Assembly: GCF_918731615.1 (NCBI RefSeq)
Contig: NZ_OU957226.1
Span: forward strand, 124,001-188,000
DNA from: Flavobacterium sp. CECT 9288
GTDB taxonomy: Bacteria > Bacteroidota > Bacteroidia > Flavobacteriales > Flavobacteriaceae
DNA length: 64,000 nt
Reading direction: 5' to 3'
Positions within the stretch are counted from its first letter, which is position 1. Every line of letters begins with the position of its first letter. The position numbers and the translations under genes are program-made. A model generated the notes under the pieces. The model was not told the DNA's origin. It worked only from the letters and a program-made list of their open reading frames with translations, and ran no database searches. Of the stretch, positions 51,519-59,754 are shown in pieces.

Positions 51519-52456
51519 TAAAACTGATAAACTACTTCTAGTTTGTAATCTTTAAGAGAAGCTTTGGCTCTTTCTAAGTCTTCGGTAAAACCAAGAATGT
51601 AACCACCTCCACCAGATCCGCAAAGTTTCAGGTAATAGTCATTACTGTCAATACCTTGTTGCCAAATGCCGTGAAATTGCTCAGGAATCATTGGTTTAAA
51701 GTTATTTAAAACTACTTTTGAAAGTTTCTTCGTGTTCATGAATAGTGATTTCATATCTCCGCCTAAGAAATTTTCAACGCAAGCATCGGTGTATTTTACA
51801 AATTGATTTTTCAACATGGTTCTAAAACCTTTGTCTTTCAGGTTTTCCATAAAGATATTTACCATCGGTGCGGTTTCGCCCACAATACCTGAATCTAACA
51901 AAAATACAGCGCCTTTGCCATCAAAACTTTGAGTAGGAATTCCTGTTGCTTCGATATTATCTTTCGAATTAATCAAAATTGGAATGCTCAAGTAACTATT
52001 TAAAGGGTCTAAACCAGAACTTTTCCCGTGGAAAAAACTCTCCATTTGAGAAAAGATATTTTTTAACTGCAATAATTTTTCACGAGTTAGGTTCTCTAAA
52101 ACCGTGATTTTGTGGTGAGCGTATTTATCATAAATAGCTGCAACTAAAGCGCCACTACTACCTACACCGTAACCTTGGGGAATACTAGAGTCAAAATACA
52201 TTCCCGTATTAACATCTTCTTTTAATAAGTCAAGGTCAAACGTCACCAAATCCGGCTGCTCTGTTTGCAAAGTTTCAAGATAACTTACAAATCGTTTTAA
52301 GTGTCCGTTTGATTTGATTGCTTCCTCAGATGGATTTTCGTCTCTTTTTAAAGCACCGTTGTAAAAGTTATAAGGAATAGAAAGCCCTTTTGAGTCACGA
52401 ATGATTCCGTATTCTCCAAAGAGTAATATTTTTGAATAAAATAATGGTCCTTTCAT
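51518..52456 (-). CDS. GHMP kinase, mevalonate kinase-like
   Basis: This 312-residue GHMP kinase has the phosphate-binding loop DSSIPQGYGVGSSGALVAA near residue 89 and the C-terminal glycine-rich LCGSGGGGYILGF near 280. The N-terminal KILLFGEYGII motif is typical of mevalonate kinase. It would phosphorylate mevalonate with ATP in the pathway to isopentenyl diphosphate. Mevalonate diphosphate decarboxylase lies upstream, separated by a small gene, in the same direction. Phosphomevalonate kinase is the alternative, but the N-terminal motif favours mevalonate kinase. Confidence 0.8.
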   Translation of the reverse strand: MKGPLFYSKILLFGEYGIIRDSKGLSIPYNFYNGALKRDENPSEEAIKSNGHLKRFVSYLETLQTEQPDLVTFDLDLLKEDVNTGMYFDSSIPQGYGVGSSGALVAAIYDKYAHHKITVLENLTREKLLQLKNIFSQMESFFHGKSSGLDPLNSYLSIPILINSKDNIEATGIPTQSFDGKGAVFLLDSGIVGETAPMVNIFMENLKDKGFRTMLKNQFVKYTDACVENFLGGDMKSLFMNTKKLSKVVLNNFKPMIPEQFHGIWQQGIDSNDYYLKLCGSGGGGYILGFTEDLERAKASLKDYKLEVVYQF

Positions 52457-52507
52457 ATGTATTTTTAAATTAACAATTTGGGGTTGGTAATTATACTGTA
52501 TTTATTT

Positions 52508-52705
52508 TTATAAATCCAATTGATCGCCTCGATTGTCTTCTTGGATTTTAATTTCAATTTGCTCTTGTTCTTCGGCTGATAGTTCCGTCCAAACAGTTTG
52601 TTGCTGTGTTTCAAAAACGTTTCTAATTGCTACTAATAATGGAGCATCATTAGTTGCGAGTAACATTTTGATCAATTCTATTTTTTCTGATTGAATATCC
52701 ATCAA
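52508..52705 (-). CDS. Small acidic hypothetical protein
   Basis: This 65-residue, soluble protein is Glu/Gln-rich and predicted helical (LLATNDAPLLVAIRNVFETQ, ELSAEEQEQIEIKIQEDNRG). Such small proteins next to the mevalonate genes have no known role. It lies between mvaD and the kinase on the same strand (41 and 51 base gaps), so it is probably co-transcribed. A similar layout is seen for addiction-module antidotes, but no toxin partner is next to it. Confidence 0.65.
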   Translation of the reverse strand: MMDIQSEKIELIKMLLATNDAPLLVAIRNVFETQQQTVWTELSAEEQEQIEIKIQEDNRGDQLDL

Positions 52706-52746
52706 CTTCTTTTTTTAAGAATGTTTAAAGATACACAAAAAAAAGA

Positions 52747-53829
52747 TTAAACAAGCGCTGCTCCGTTTCCTATTTGATCACAAATGTACTGCCCATTTTG
52801 ACAATAGCCAACTAATTCGTCCTTAATAAATTGTAAAACTTTTTCGCTAACGTTTTCGGGATACAAAACGTGTACATTGGCACCTGCATCTAGCGTGAAA
52901 CAAACAGGTATTTTGGTCTCATTCCTGAATTTCCAAATGGTATTAATGATTTGTAATGTGTTTGGTTTCATCAAGATAAAATACGGCATAGAAGTCATCA
53001 TCATGGCGTGCAAGGTCAAGGCTTCACTTTCTACAATTTTGATAAACGCGTCTAAATCGCCACTTTCAAAAATAGTAATCAGTGCATCTAGATTTTCATG
53101 CGCTTGAGCAAATCGCCTTTCGGCAAAAGGATGGTTGTGCATCAAGTCATGACCAACGGTGCTCGAGACTTGTTTTTCGCCTTTATCAACCAGTAAAATG
53201 GTGTCTTGAAAATTTTTAAAATTAGTATGAATCGCATGCGGAAATTCCACTCCAAATAAGTCTGAACTTCCTGGAATGTTTGCCTGATTGCCCCAAACCA
53301 CGACTTGTCCTTTTACACTTCGGCAAGCACTTCCGGAACCCAAACGGGCAAGTAAAGACGCTTTTTGATAAAAATAATCTTCAGTCATTGCCGGGTTTAA
53401 CACTTTTTCTAAACTCATTAAGTTCATGGCTAGAGCTGCCATTCCTGATGCCGATGACGCAATTCCGGAACTGTGCGGAAACGTATTTTCGGTGTCAATT
53501 GTAAAATGATAGTCTTTTAAAAACGGCAAATAGATTTCTATTCGCTCCAAAAACTTTTGAATTTTCGGTTTGAAATCTTCTTTAGGTTGCCCTTCAAAAA
53601 GTAAATCAAAAGAGAAAGAACCGTCGTTTTCTTTTTTGGCGAAAGCCAATTCGGTAATCGTTTTGCAATTATTCAACGTAAAACTCACCGATGGATTAGC
53701 TGGAATTTGATTCTCTTTTTTCCCCCAGTATTTTACGAGTGCAATATTACTAGGTGCACTCCATTGAAAACTCCCGCTTTCAACAGTATTGGTATATGAT
53801 GATGGAATAAAATCGTTTGCTGCAATCAT
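52747..53829 (-). CDS. mvaD: Mevalonate diphosphate decarboxylase
   Basis: This 360-residue protein has the family's N-terminal SNIALVKYWGKKENQIPANP (conserved Lys-Tyr-Trp-Gly) and the phosphate-binding PHSSGIASSASGMAALAMN near residue 115. GSGSACRSVKGQVVVWG follows, with the catalytic Arg region, and DAGANVHVLYP near the C-terminus. It converts mevalonate 5-diphosphate and ATP to isopentenyl diphosphate, CO2, ADP and phosphate in the cytoplasm. It leads the - strand mevalonate block and is divergent from the TspO gene. Confidence 0.92.
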   Translation of the reverse strand: MIAANDFIPSSYTNTVESGSFQWSAPSNIALVKYWGKKENQIPANPSVSFTLNNCKTITELAFAKKENDGSFSFDLLFEGQPKEDFKPKIQKFLERIEIYLPFLKDYHFTIDTENTFPHSSGIASSASGMAALAMNLMSLEKVLNPAMTEDYFYQKASLLARLGSGSACRSVKGQVVVWGNQANIPGSSDLFGVEFPHAIHTNFKNFQDTILLVDKGEKQVSSTVGHDLMHNHPFAERRFAQAHENLDALITIFESGDLDAFIKIVESEALTLHAMMMTSMPYFILMKPNTLQIINTIWKFRNETKIPVCFTLDAGANVHVLYPENVSEKVLQFIKDELVGYCQNGQYICDQIGNGAALV

Positions 53830-53939
53830 AAAATGAAAAATTTACGCAAAGATACTTTTTTTACTGTATTTGTTTCTTGGTTTAGTACGCAATTAGTTGC
53901 AAAGTTTTGAGTACTTTTGGATGGTAAAATAAAAGTCCC

Positions 53940-54416
53940 ATGAACAAATTTCTCAAAATAATCATAGCGGTCGCAGCTTGTCTTGCCATTGGATATACAT
54001 CAGGAATGGTGACTCGCTCATCTATTACAACTTGGTATCCTACTTTGATCAAACCAAGTTTTAATCCGCCCAATTGGATTTTTGCACCGGTTTGGAGTAC
54101 CTTGTATGCCATGATGGGTGTGGCTGCAGGATTCGTGTGGAGCGAAATTAAAAGCAATGAAGAGGTCGTAAAAAAAGCCTTAATTTTCTTTTTGATACAA
54201 CTAGGACTAAATGCTTTATGGTCGTATTTGTTTTTTGGTTTGCATAACCCAATGCTCGCAGGATTAGAAATTATTGTGCTGTGGTTAATGATTTATGAAA
54301 CCTACGTTCAGTTTTCAAAAATTAACAAGATTGCTGGGTATTTGTTTATTCCTTATTTGGCTTGGGTGAGTTTTGCTGCGGTTTTGAACGGAAGTATTTG
54401 GTGGTTGAATAGATAG
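53940..54416 (+). CDS. TspO/MBR-family membrane protein
   Basis: The 158-residue protein has five membrane segments. Family landmarks are WYPTLIKPSFNPPNWIFAPV in the first loop, WSTLYAMMGVAAGFVW in the second helix, and LNALWSYLFFGLHNPMLAGLEI in the middle. TspO proteins bind porphyrins and other hydrophobic ligands in the membrane and influence stress responses. The ATG directly follows an A-rich stretch. It is alone on the + strand between two - strand blocks. Confidence 0.9.
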   Translation: MNKFLKIIIAVAACLAIGYTSGMVTRSSITTWYPTLIKPSFNPPNWIFAPVWSTLYAMMGVAAGFVWSEIKSNEEVVKKALIFFLIQLGLNALWSYLFFGLHNPMLAGLEIIVLWLMIYETYVQFSKINKIAGYLFIPYLAWVSFAAVLNGSIWWLNR

Positions 54417-54461
54417 TTGATAGTCTTCAGTCTCAGTTTTCAGTCTCAGTAAACAGTTTGT

Positions 54462-55214
54462 TCAATCACTAAAAGTTGAGAGGCTTTTGAATTGCAGTAT
54501 TTTACTGCTCATAAATTCCTGGAGCGAAAGTATATTTTGCTGTGCAGCAATTATTTTCGACTTGGGGTCTTTGTTACAAAAATCTAGAAAAGTAGCAATT
54601 TCTTCTTGACGAAGTTGTAAGTTGTCAGTATAAAATTCTGTTTCGATTTGGGTTTTTGCTGCTACCGCGAAAGGTAATACAGGACCTTTTGTCTCAATGT
54701 CGGTAGTTTTCTTTTTGAACAGCTTGGCAATCATTCCGCCAATCCTCATTATATCCATGCCGTTTTCAATGGTACCATCGTAAACCCCTGGATTTTTTAG
54801 TTTGCTAGCATTTTTCTCTAATGTGTACTGATCTCGTTTTGCTTGTTCCCATTTGGCATCTTTACTTAATTTGATTGAAGGAGTGTTTTGTACCACTACT
54901 TCTTTTAGTTCTTCCACTTTAGCGACCAAAGTCATGCTGATGAAACCTTGTTTTAAAATTGCAGCTGTAACTTTCAATTCTTTTATTTCATGATTTTTGG
55001 CTACAAAAACCAATTGATCGTTGGCTTCAACTGTAATGGTAAATTTACCTTCAGTATCTGTCAAGGCCGCATTTTTACTTGTAGCATTGATAACCTCGAC
55101 CTTGTTTGCTACAGTTTTATCAAAAACAACTTTCCCTTGAATGCGCTCTGTAACTTGTGAGAATCCAGTTTGATAAAGCACAAAAAGAAGTAAAGTGAGT
55201 AATTTTGTTTTCAT
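54462..55214 (-). CDS. Secreted protein with carboxypeptidase-regulatory-like domain
   Basis: The start is placed at ATG 55214 (MKTKLLTLLLFVLYQTGFS, a signal peptide) giving 250 residues. Residues about 25-105 form a CarboxypepD_reg-like beta-sandwich (RIQGKVVFDKTVANKVEVIN, GKFTITVEANDQLVF), as seen at the N-terminus of TonB receptors; here no receptor barrel follows. The C-terminal ~140 residues are helical and unassigned. Such stand-alone domains are common in Flavobacteria, probably at the outer membrane. It is transcribed downstream of the HI0933-type gene. Confidence 0.7.
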   Translation of the reverse strand: MKTKLLTLLLFVLYQTGFSQVTERIQGKVVFDKTVANKVEVINATSKNAALTDTEGKFTITVEANDQLVFVAKNHEIKELKVTAAILKQGFISMTLVAKVEELKEVVVQNTPSIKLSKDAKWEQAKRDQYTLEKNASKLKNPGVYDGTIENGMDIMRIGGMIAKLFKKKTTDIETKGPVLPFAVAAKTQIETEFYTDNLQLRQEEIATFLDFCNKDPKSKIIAAQQNILSLQEFMSSKILQFKSLSTFSD

Positions 55215-55297
55215 AAAGTTCTGATAATAGACTGGTAAAGGTATCAGAATCATCTTAAATAAAACTTACTGAAGGTTTAAACTCTTGTTAATTAAAA

Positions 55298-56518
55298 TCA
55301 AATAGAGTTCGCCACAATAAACCCACTTGTCCAAGCATTTTGAAAATTGAAACCGCCTGTAATAGCATCAATATTGACAATTTCACCAGCAAAATAGAGG
55401 TTTTTATGTAGTTTGCTTTCCATGGTTTTGAAGTTGATTTCTTTTAAATCAATTCCGCCAGCTGTTACAAATTCTTCCTTAAACGTACTTTTTCCATTAA
55501 CTTGAAAAGTTCCTTTCGTCAATTGATTCGCTAGATTTTGTACTTGCGTTTTGGACAAATCAGCCCATTTTGTTTCAGTTTCGATTCCAGAGGCAAGTAC
55601 TAAACTTTCCCATAATCTGTTGGTTAGTTCGAATGGTGATTTCTTAGAAACTGATTTCTTTGCGTGTTCTTGTTTTAAGTCTTTCAGCTTTTTCTCAACA
55701 TCTGCTGTGTCTTCATCATTCAACCAATTCACGAAAATGGTAAATTGATAATTTTTGTCATGCAAAATGCGTGCTCCCCAAGCGGAGAGTTTCAAAATTG
55801 CTGGGCCGCTCATTCCCCAATGTGTAATTAATAACGGTCCTGTTGATGTAAGTTTGGTGTCCTTTACGGTCACGGTTACATGTGTGGCAACGCCAGGTAA
55901 CTCTTTTATTCTGGAATCTTTGATGTTGAAAGTGAATAGGGAAGGAACTGGGCTGACAACTGCGTGACCAAAATTTTGTAACATTTCCCAAACTTTTGGA
56001 TTGCTGCCTGTAGCTAAAATTAGCTTTTCAGAAAGATAATTCTCGGTTTGTGTTTCGATCTTCCAAACGTTTTCTCCCGAAACTTCGGGATTGAAAATAG
56101 ATTGTACACTTTGTCCTGTAATAACTGCGATTCCGAGTTTCTGTGTGGCTTTCAAAAAACAATCAATAATGGTTTGTGAGGAATTCGAAACGGGGAACAT
56201 GCGTCCGTCAGCTTCGATTTTTAATTCTACGCCATGTTTTTCGAACCATTCAATCGTATCGCCTGAACAAAACTGATGAAAAGGACCACGTAATTCTTTT
56301 TCGCCACGAGGGTAAAATTTTACCAATTCATTTGGTTCAAAGCAAGCGTGCGTTACATTGCAACGTCCACCACCGGAAATACGAACTTTTTGCAATACTT
56401 CAGCACCGCGTTCTAAAATTGCGACTTTCAGTTTTGGTTTTTTTTCGACGATATTAATCGCTGTAAAAAATCCTGCTGCGCCACCACCTACAATTATTAT
56501 ATCGAAATTTTGATTCAT
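55298..56518 (-). CDS. HI0933-family flavoprotein (NAD(P)/FAD-dependent oxidoreductase)
   Basis: The 406-residue protein has an N-terminal FAD-binding motif DIIIVGGGAAGFFTAINI, then RISGGGRCNVTH and a C-terminal AGEIVNIDAITGGFNFQNAW, the signature of the HI0933/BaiN family. VTAGGIDLKEINFKTMESKL leads into that motif. Members carry FAD and are thought to reduce small cyclic substrates; the physiological substrate is unknown. A copy of its first nine codons (MNQNFDIII) remains at 57233-57259 just after the glycerophosphodiesterase gene, on the far side of the GxxExxY gene. Confidence 0.88.
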   Translation of the reverse strand: MNQNFDIIIVGGGAAGFFTAINIVEKKPKLKVAILERGAEVLQKVRISGGGRCNVTHACFEPNELVKFYPRGEKELRGPFHQFCSGDTIEWFEKHGVELKIEADGRMFPVSNSSQTIIDCFLKATQKLGIAVITGQSVQSIFNPEVSGENVWKIETQTENYLSEKLILATGSNPKVWEMLQNFGHAVVSPVPSLFTFNIKDSRIKELPGVATHVTVTVKDTKLTSTGPLLITHWGMSGPAILKLSAWGARILHDKNYQFTIFVNWLNDEDTADVEKKLKDLKQEHAKKSVSKKSPFELTNRLWESLVLASGIETETKWADLSKTQVQNLANQLTKGTFQVNGKSTFKEEFVTAGGIDLKEINFKTMESKLHKNLYFAGEIVNIDAITGGFNFQNAWTSGFIVANSI

Positions 56519-56519
56519 T

Positions 56520-56546
56520 TTTTAACCATTAAGAGAGTTAAGATTT
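56520..56546 (+). repeat. Short repeat TTTTAACCATTAAGAGAG, copy 1
   Basis: TTTTAACCATTAAGAGAG followed by TTAAGATTTTTAAG occurs here, again at 56711-56737 and inverted at 57183-57210. The copies flank the GxxExxY gene. Confidence 0.55.
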
Positions 56547-56710
56547 TTAAGCTTATTGATGAGTTCATCAAGAGTTATAATTTACGTAAAGGTTAAGAAT
56601 TTTGAGCCATTTTTTAAACATTAAAAAAGTTAAGTTTTAATGTTTAATTTTGAATTTATATTTACTTAACAGGCTTAATTCACTTAATGGTTGATTATTT
56701 CGAGTCATTA

Positions 56711-56737
56711 TTTTAACCATTAAGAGAGTTAAGATTT
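56711..56737 (+). repeat. Short repeat TTTTAACCATTAAGAGAG, copy 2
   Basis: Same unit as at 56520, directly downstream of the GxxExxY gene (- strand). Confidence 0.55.
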
Positions 56738-56743
56738 ATAAGT

Positions 56744-57157
56744 TTAATCATCAGCTAACCTTGAAAAATATTCGTTAATTAGGGGTTTGCATGATTTTGT
56801 GATGTTGGTGGTATTGAAATTGATTAGCAATCCTTGCGGAATACTTAATAGTTTCATGTAGGTCAATAGTTTAGCTTCATCAATTGGGTGGAATTTTTCA
56901 ACGGTTTTCAACTCTACAATGATAGCATCATTTACAAGTAAATCCAATCGAAGTGGATGTGCGAGTTCTAAATCATAGTAATCTATTTCAATATTTAATT
57001 GTTGTTTTACATTATACCCATTTTTTTCTAACTCATATTTCAAGCATTCTTCATAAATTTTTTCTAATAGTCCTGGCCCTAGTTTTTTGTGAACTTTTAT
57101 GGCATAACCAATAATTTCATAGGATAATTGCGTTATCTCTTTTTTTGTCATAAACAT
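56744..57157 (-). CDS. GxxExxY family protein
   Basis: This 137-residue protein carries the family motif in GPGLLEKIYEECLKYELEKN (Gly-Leu-Leu-Glu-Lys-Ile-Tyr). A PD-(D/E)xK-like core follows: PLRLDLLVNDAIIVELKTVE, with Asp, Glu and Lys in the spacing of a nuclease active site. A likely start is the third codon's ATG (MTKKEITQLS). The family is widespread in Bacteroidetes, and its biological role is not settled. The gene is flanked by short repeats and looks inserted between the glycerophosphodiesterase and HI0933 genes. Confidence 0.85.
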   Translation of the reverse strand: MFMTKKEITQLSYEIIGYAIKVHKKLGPGLLEKIYEECLKYELEKNGYNVKQQLNIEIDYYDLELAHPLRLDLLVNDAIIVELKTVEKFHPIDEAKLLTYMKLLSIPQGLLINFNTTNITKSCKPLINEYFSRLADD

Positions 57158-57182
57158 AATTATTTACCTCGTTGCTTAATTG

Positions 57183-57210
57183 ACTTAACTCTCTTAATGG
57201 TTTAAAAATA
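57183..57210 (-). repeat. Short repeat, inverted copy 3
   Basis: The complement of the unit at 56520 and 56711 (CTTAACTCTCTTAATGG then TTTAAAAAT), on the upstream side of the GxxExxY gene. Confidence 0.5.
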
Positions 57211-57259
57211 AAATCTTATTCGGAAAAAAGCTAATAATAATATCGAAATTCTGGTTCAT
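57194..57259 (-). pseudogene. Duplicated start of the HI0933-type gene
   Basis: ATG 57259 overlaps the glycerophosphodiesterase stop (ATGA) and encodes MNQNFDIII, the first nine residues of the HI0933-type protein, then unrelated codons and a stop. The codons differ from the intact gene at third positions (AAC/AAT, CAG/CAA, ATT/ATA), so the copy is old. Confidence 0.65.
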
Positions 57260-57933
57260 ATTCTATCAGGGAAATCGGTTATGATTCCGTTTAAGTTGTA
57301 TTTTTTTATTTTTTGAATGTCTTCGACTTCATTGATGGTCCAAGGGAAAATCTGAAAACCTTTTTCCTGGATATGCGCTGTGTTTTCTATTGTCAATAAA
57401 TGAAAATACGGATGAATTGATTTTGCTTGTATCGTTTCGGCGAAAGCCAAAGCCAAGTCTAAATCAGTTTCTGTTAAAACCCCGATGCCAATTTTGCTAT
57501 TTAGTAAAGCTACTTGTTGCAACGCGTTCCAATCAAAACTAGAAACTAAAAAATGTTCGTAATTCCAGCCCTTTTTAGTAACATACTTTTCAATTAGCGC
57601 CACCACTTTATCAGTTGTATCATGACTTTTGATTTCGATATTGATGAAACACTTTTGGTTTACTAGATCAAAAACTTCTTGTAACGTGGGGATTTCGTAT
57701 TTTCCTTCTATTAAAAAAGCCTTCAATTCCTGCAAAGATAATGTGTTTACAAAACCTTTTCCATTGGTTGTTCGGTCAATTGTTTCGTCGTGAATTACGA
57801 TTATTTCGCCATCAGCACTCAAATGCACATCGAGTTCAATGCCGTCCACGTGCATATCTAATGCTTTTTGAAAGGAAACCAAAGTATTTTCGGGTTCGTA
57901 TCCTTTTGCGCCGCGATGTCCAATTTTGAGCAT
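57256..57933 (-). CDS. Glycerophosphodiester phosphodiesterase
   Basis: I place the start at ATG 57933 (MLKIGHRGAKGYEPENTL), giving 225 residues; a start 10 codons further up is possible. GDPD-family motifs are all present: KIGHRGAKGYEPENTLVSF (His, Arg, Glu), GIELDVHLSADGEIIVIHDE (metal-binding Glu and Asp, catalytic His), and NIEIKSH. It has no signal peptide, so it is cytoplasmic. It hydrolyses glycerophosphodiesters to glycerol 3-phosphate and an alcohol. Its stop overlaps the ATG of the duplicated HI0933 start, showing an original coupling of the two genes. Confidence 0.88.
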   Translation of the reverse strand: MLKIGHRGAKGYEPENTLVSFQKALDMHVDGIELDVHLSADGEIIVIHDETIDRTTNGKGFVNTLSLQELKAFLIEGKYEIPTLQEVFDLVNQKCFINIEIKSHDTTDKVVALIEKYVTKKGWNYEHFLVSSFDWNALQQVALLNSKIGIGVLTETDLDLALAFAETIQAKSIHPYFHLLTIENTAHIQEKGFQIFPWTINEVEDIQKIKKYNLNGIITDFPDRI

Positions 57934-57962
57934 TGTTTTCGGTTTTGAGGCAAAGGTAAACA

Positions 57963-57993
57963 TAAAAAAAACGCCTTCATTTCTAAAGGCGTT
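57963..57993 (-). terminator. Rho-independent terminator of the amylase operon
   Basis: AACGCCTT (57970-57977) pairs with AAGGCGTT (57986-57993), with a T-run on the - strand (A-run 57964-57970 on +), just after the GH13 gene. Confidence 0.8.
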
Positions 57994-58014
57994 CTAGTGT
58001 AAATATTTTTAGAC

Positions 58015-59667
58015 TTATTTTTTTAATTCTAATAAAACGATGTCAAATTCAGTATTTATGGTCACTTTTCCATTAGTAACAACAGATTCTTTTCCTGAAT
58101 ACGCATCTTTCACTTTGGTTCCGTCAGCGAAAATTGTTCCCACTGAAAGTTCTTTAGTTCCACTTTTTAAATCCAAGCCAACAACTACTTTATCTGTATA
58201 GTCTCCTTGTGAGAAAGTTCTAGAAAAAGTATAGGGTTGAGCCGAAATTTGTTTGTGAATTCCTGCTCCAACTGATGGATGATTTTTTCTGAATTGACCT
58301 AATTTTTGCCAATGCAACAACGTTTTTTGAGTTTCAGGATTTGATTTAATTTCATCCCAATTCATAAAAGATCGTAAAGTTGCATCGCCTTGTGTTCCTT
58401 CAATTACTAAAGAACGAGCGCTTTCGTCACCGTAATATACTTGCGAAACTCCTGGCGAAAGCAGTAATTTGGTTCCCGTTTCCTTATTTTTAGTACGTTT
58501 CGCATCAAACGGTGCACCGTCGTCGTGCGATGACATATAATTCAAGACACTAAAGCCTTTCAAGTCATTATTCAGTTTGTTAGAGTATTTGGAGAAAATA
58601 AATTCATAATCTTTTTGAGCATCCCACTTGAATTCGAAATTGATCATGTTGTTGAAACCATTTTTAAAATAGTTTACTTTTTTATCGCCAAAATCAAAAT
58701 CTTGACCGCCGCTGATGCCATAATTATAGACTTCGGCAATGGTGTAAAAGGAGTTGTTATCCAATACTTTTGTTGGATTGTTTTTCTTCCAAGTTTCAAA
58801 TGCGTAATCACATTGTGTTTTGAAATCGACCCAAACGGTTTCATCTGTGTGTTTTACGGTGTCGCCGCGATATCCGTCAATTCCGTATTCCGTAATATAA
58901 TCCGTCAGCCATTTGATGATGTAATATTTTGGTACTCTTGGATATCCGGTGCGAGCAAAAAACGCATCGAGTTCTTTCATTTCTCGTTCGTAACGGCCTT
59001 CTTTTTTCCATTTTTCGATTAAAATAGTAGGTAAAGCCACAGTTTGATTGCTTTCGGTTTTAACATCAGGTAAGTTGGTTACAAGTGTGCAGGCAGTTGT
59101 GTTTTCAAAGGATTTGTAATCACAAGTTGGACCTGTTCGAACCCAATCTTGCGGCCAAACGCTATCAATAGGAGTAACTGGCCCGGTGTGATTGATAACC
59201 CCGTCAAGAATAATTCGGATGCCGTGTGCATGTGCTTTTTGTACCAGTGTTGCTAGATCTTCTTTCGTTCCAAAGTTTGGGTCTAAAGCCGTCCAATCTT
59301 TGGCCCAGTAGCCGTGAAAGCCATAGCTCAAGCCAGTACCTTCATCGACACCATCGTGAATTTGCTCTACTACAGGAGTAAACCAAATGGCATTAATGCC
59401 GAGTTTGTCAAAATAGCCTTCGTCAATTTTTTGAGAAATTCCTTTGATATCACCACCTTCAAAACCACGCAGTTTTCCAGTAGTTTTGCTTCTGTCAAAG
59501 TTTAGGTCGTTTAATTTGTCGCCATTATTAAAACGATCCGTCATCAAAAAGTACACATTCGCTCCTTCCCAAACGAAAGGAGTTTTGTTACTTTCAACAA
59601 CTGTTTGTGCATTGGAGCAACTGTTTAAAGTTATCATTGTCAATAGTAAAAGAGAGTATTTTTTCAT
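58015..59667 (-). CDS. GH13 alpha-amylase lipoprotein
   Basis: The 550-residue protein has a lipoprotein signal peptide (MKKYSLLLLTMITLNSCSN). The GH13 barrel shows region I ILDGVINHTGP, region II IDGYRGDTVKH with the nucleophile Asp, region III TIAEVYNYG with the acid/base Glu, and region IV VLNYMSSHDDG. The C-terminal beta-sandwich ends in VTINTEFDIVLLELKK. It hydrolyses alpha-1,4-glucans, probably at the outer surface. It is the third gene of the - strand starch operon, 87 bases downstream of the second GH13 gene. Confidence 0.9.
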   Translation of the reverse strand: MKKYSLLLLTMITLNSCSNAQTVVESNKTPFVWEGANVYFLMTDRFNNGDKLNDLNFDRSKTTGKLRGFEGGDIKGISQKIDEGYFDKLGINAIWFTPVVEQIHDGVDEGTGLSYGFHGYWAKDWTALDPNFGTKEDLATLVQKAHAHGIRIILDGVINHTGPVTPIDSVWPQDWVRTGPTCDYKSFENTTACTLVTNLPDVKTESNQTVALPTILIEKWKKEGRYEREMKELDAFFARTGYPRVPKYYIIKWLTDYITEYGIDGYRGDTVKHTDETVWVDFKTQCDYAFETWKKNNPTKVLDNNSFYTIAEVYNYGISGGQDFDFGDKKVNYFKNGFNNMINFEFKWDAQKDYEFIFSKYSNKLNNDLKGFSVLNYMSSHDDGAPFDAKRTKNKETGTKLLLSPGVSQVYYGDESARSLVIEGTQGDATLRSFMNWDEIKSNPETQKTLLHWQKLGQFRKNHPSVGAGIHKQISAQPYTFSRTFSQGDYTDKVVVGLDLKSGTKELSVGTIFADGTKVKDAYSGKESVVTNGKVTINTEFDIVLLELKK

Positions 59668-59754
59668 TTTTTTTAGTAGTAAATAATTTGATTTTGAAAC
59701 ATATAAGTCATATTAGTTACTTTCAAATTTCTTAAATGACTTTTATGGTTTATA

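Noticed and set aside
54417..54461. AGTCTCAGT-type words after the TspO gene as a third AAAGTC-family hairpin
   Set aside because: The words (CAGTCTCAG) differ from the AAAGTC type and do not form a hairpin; left unassigned.
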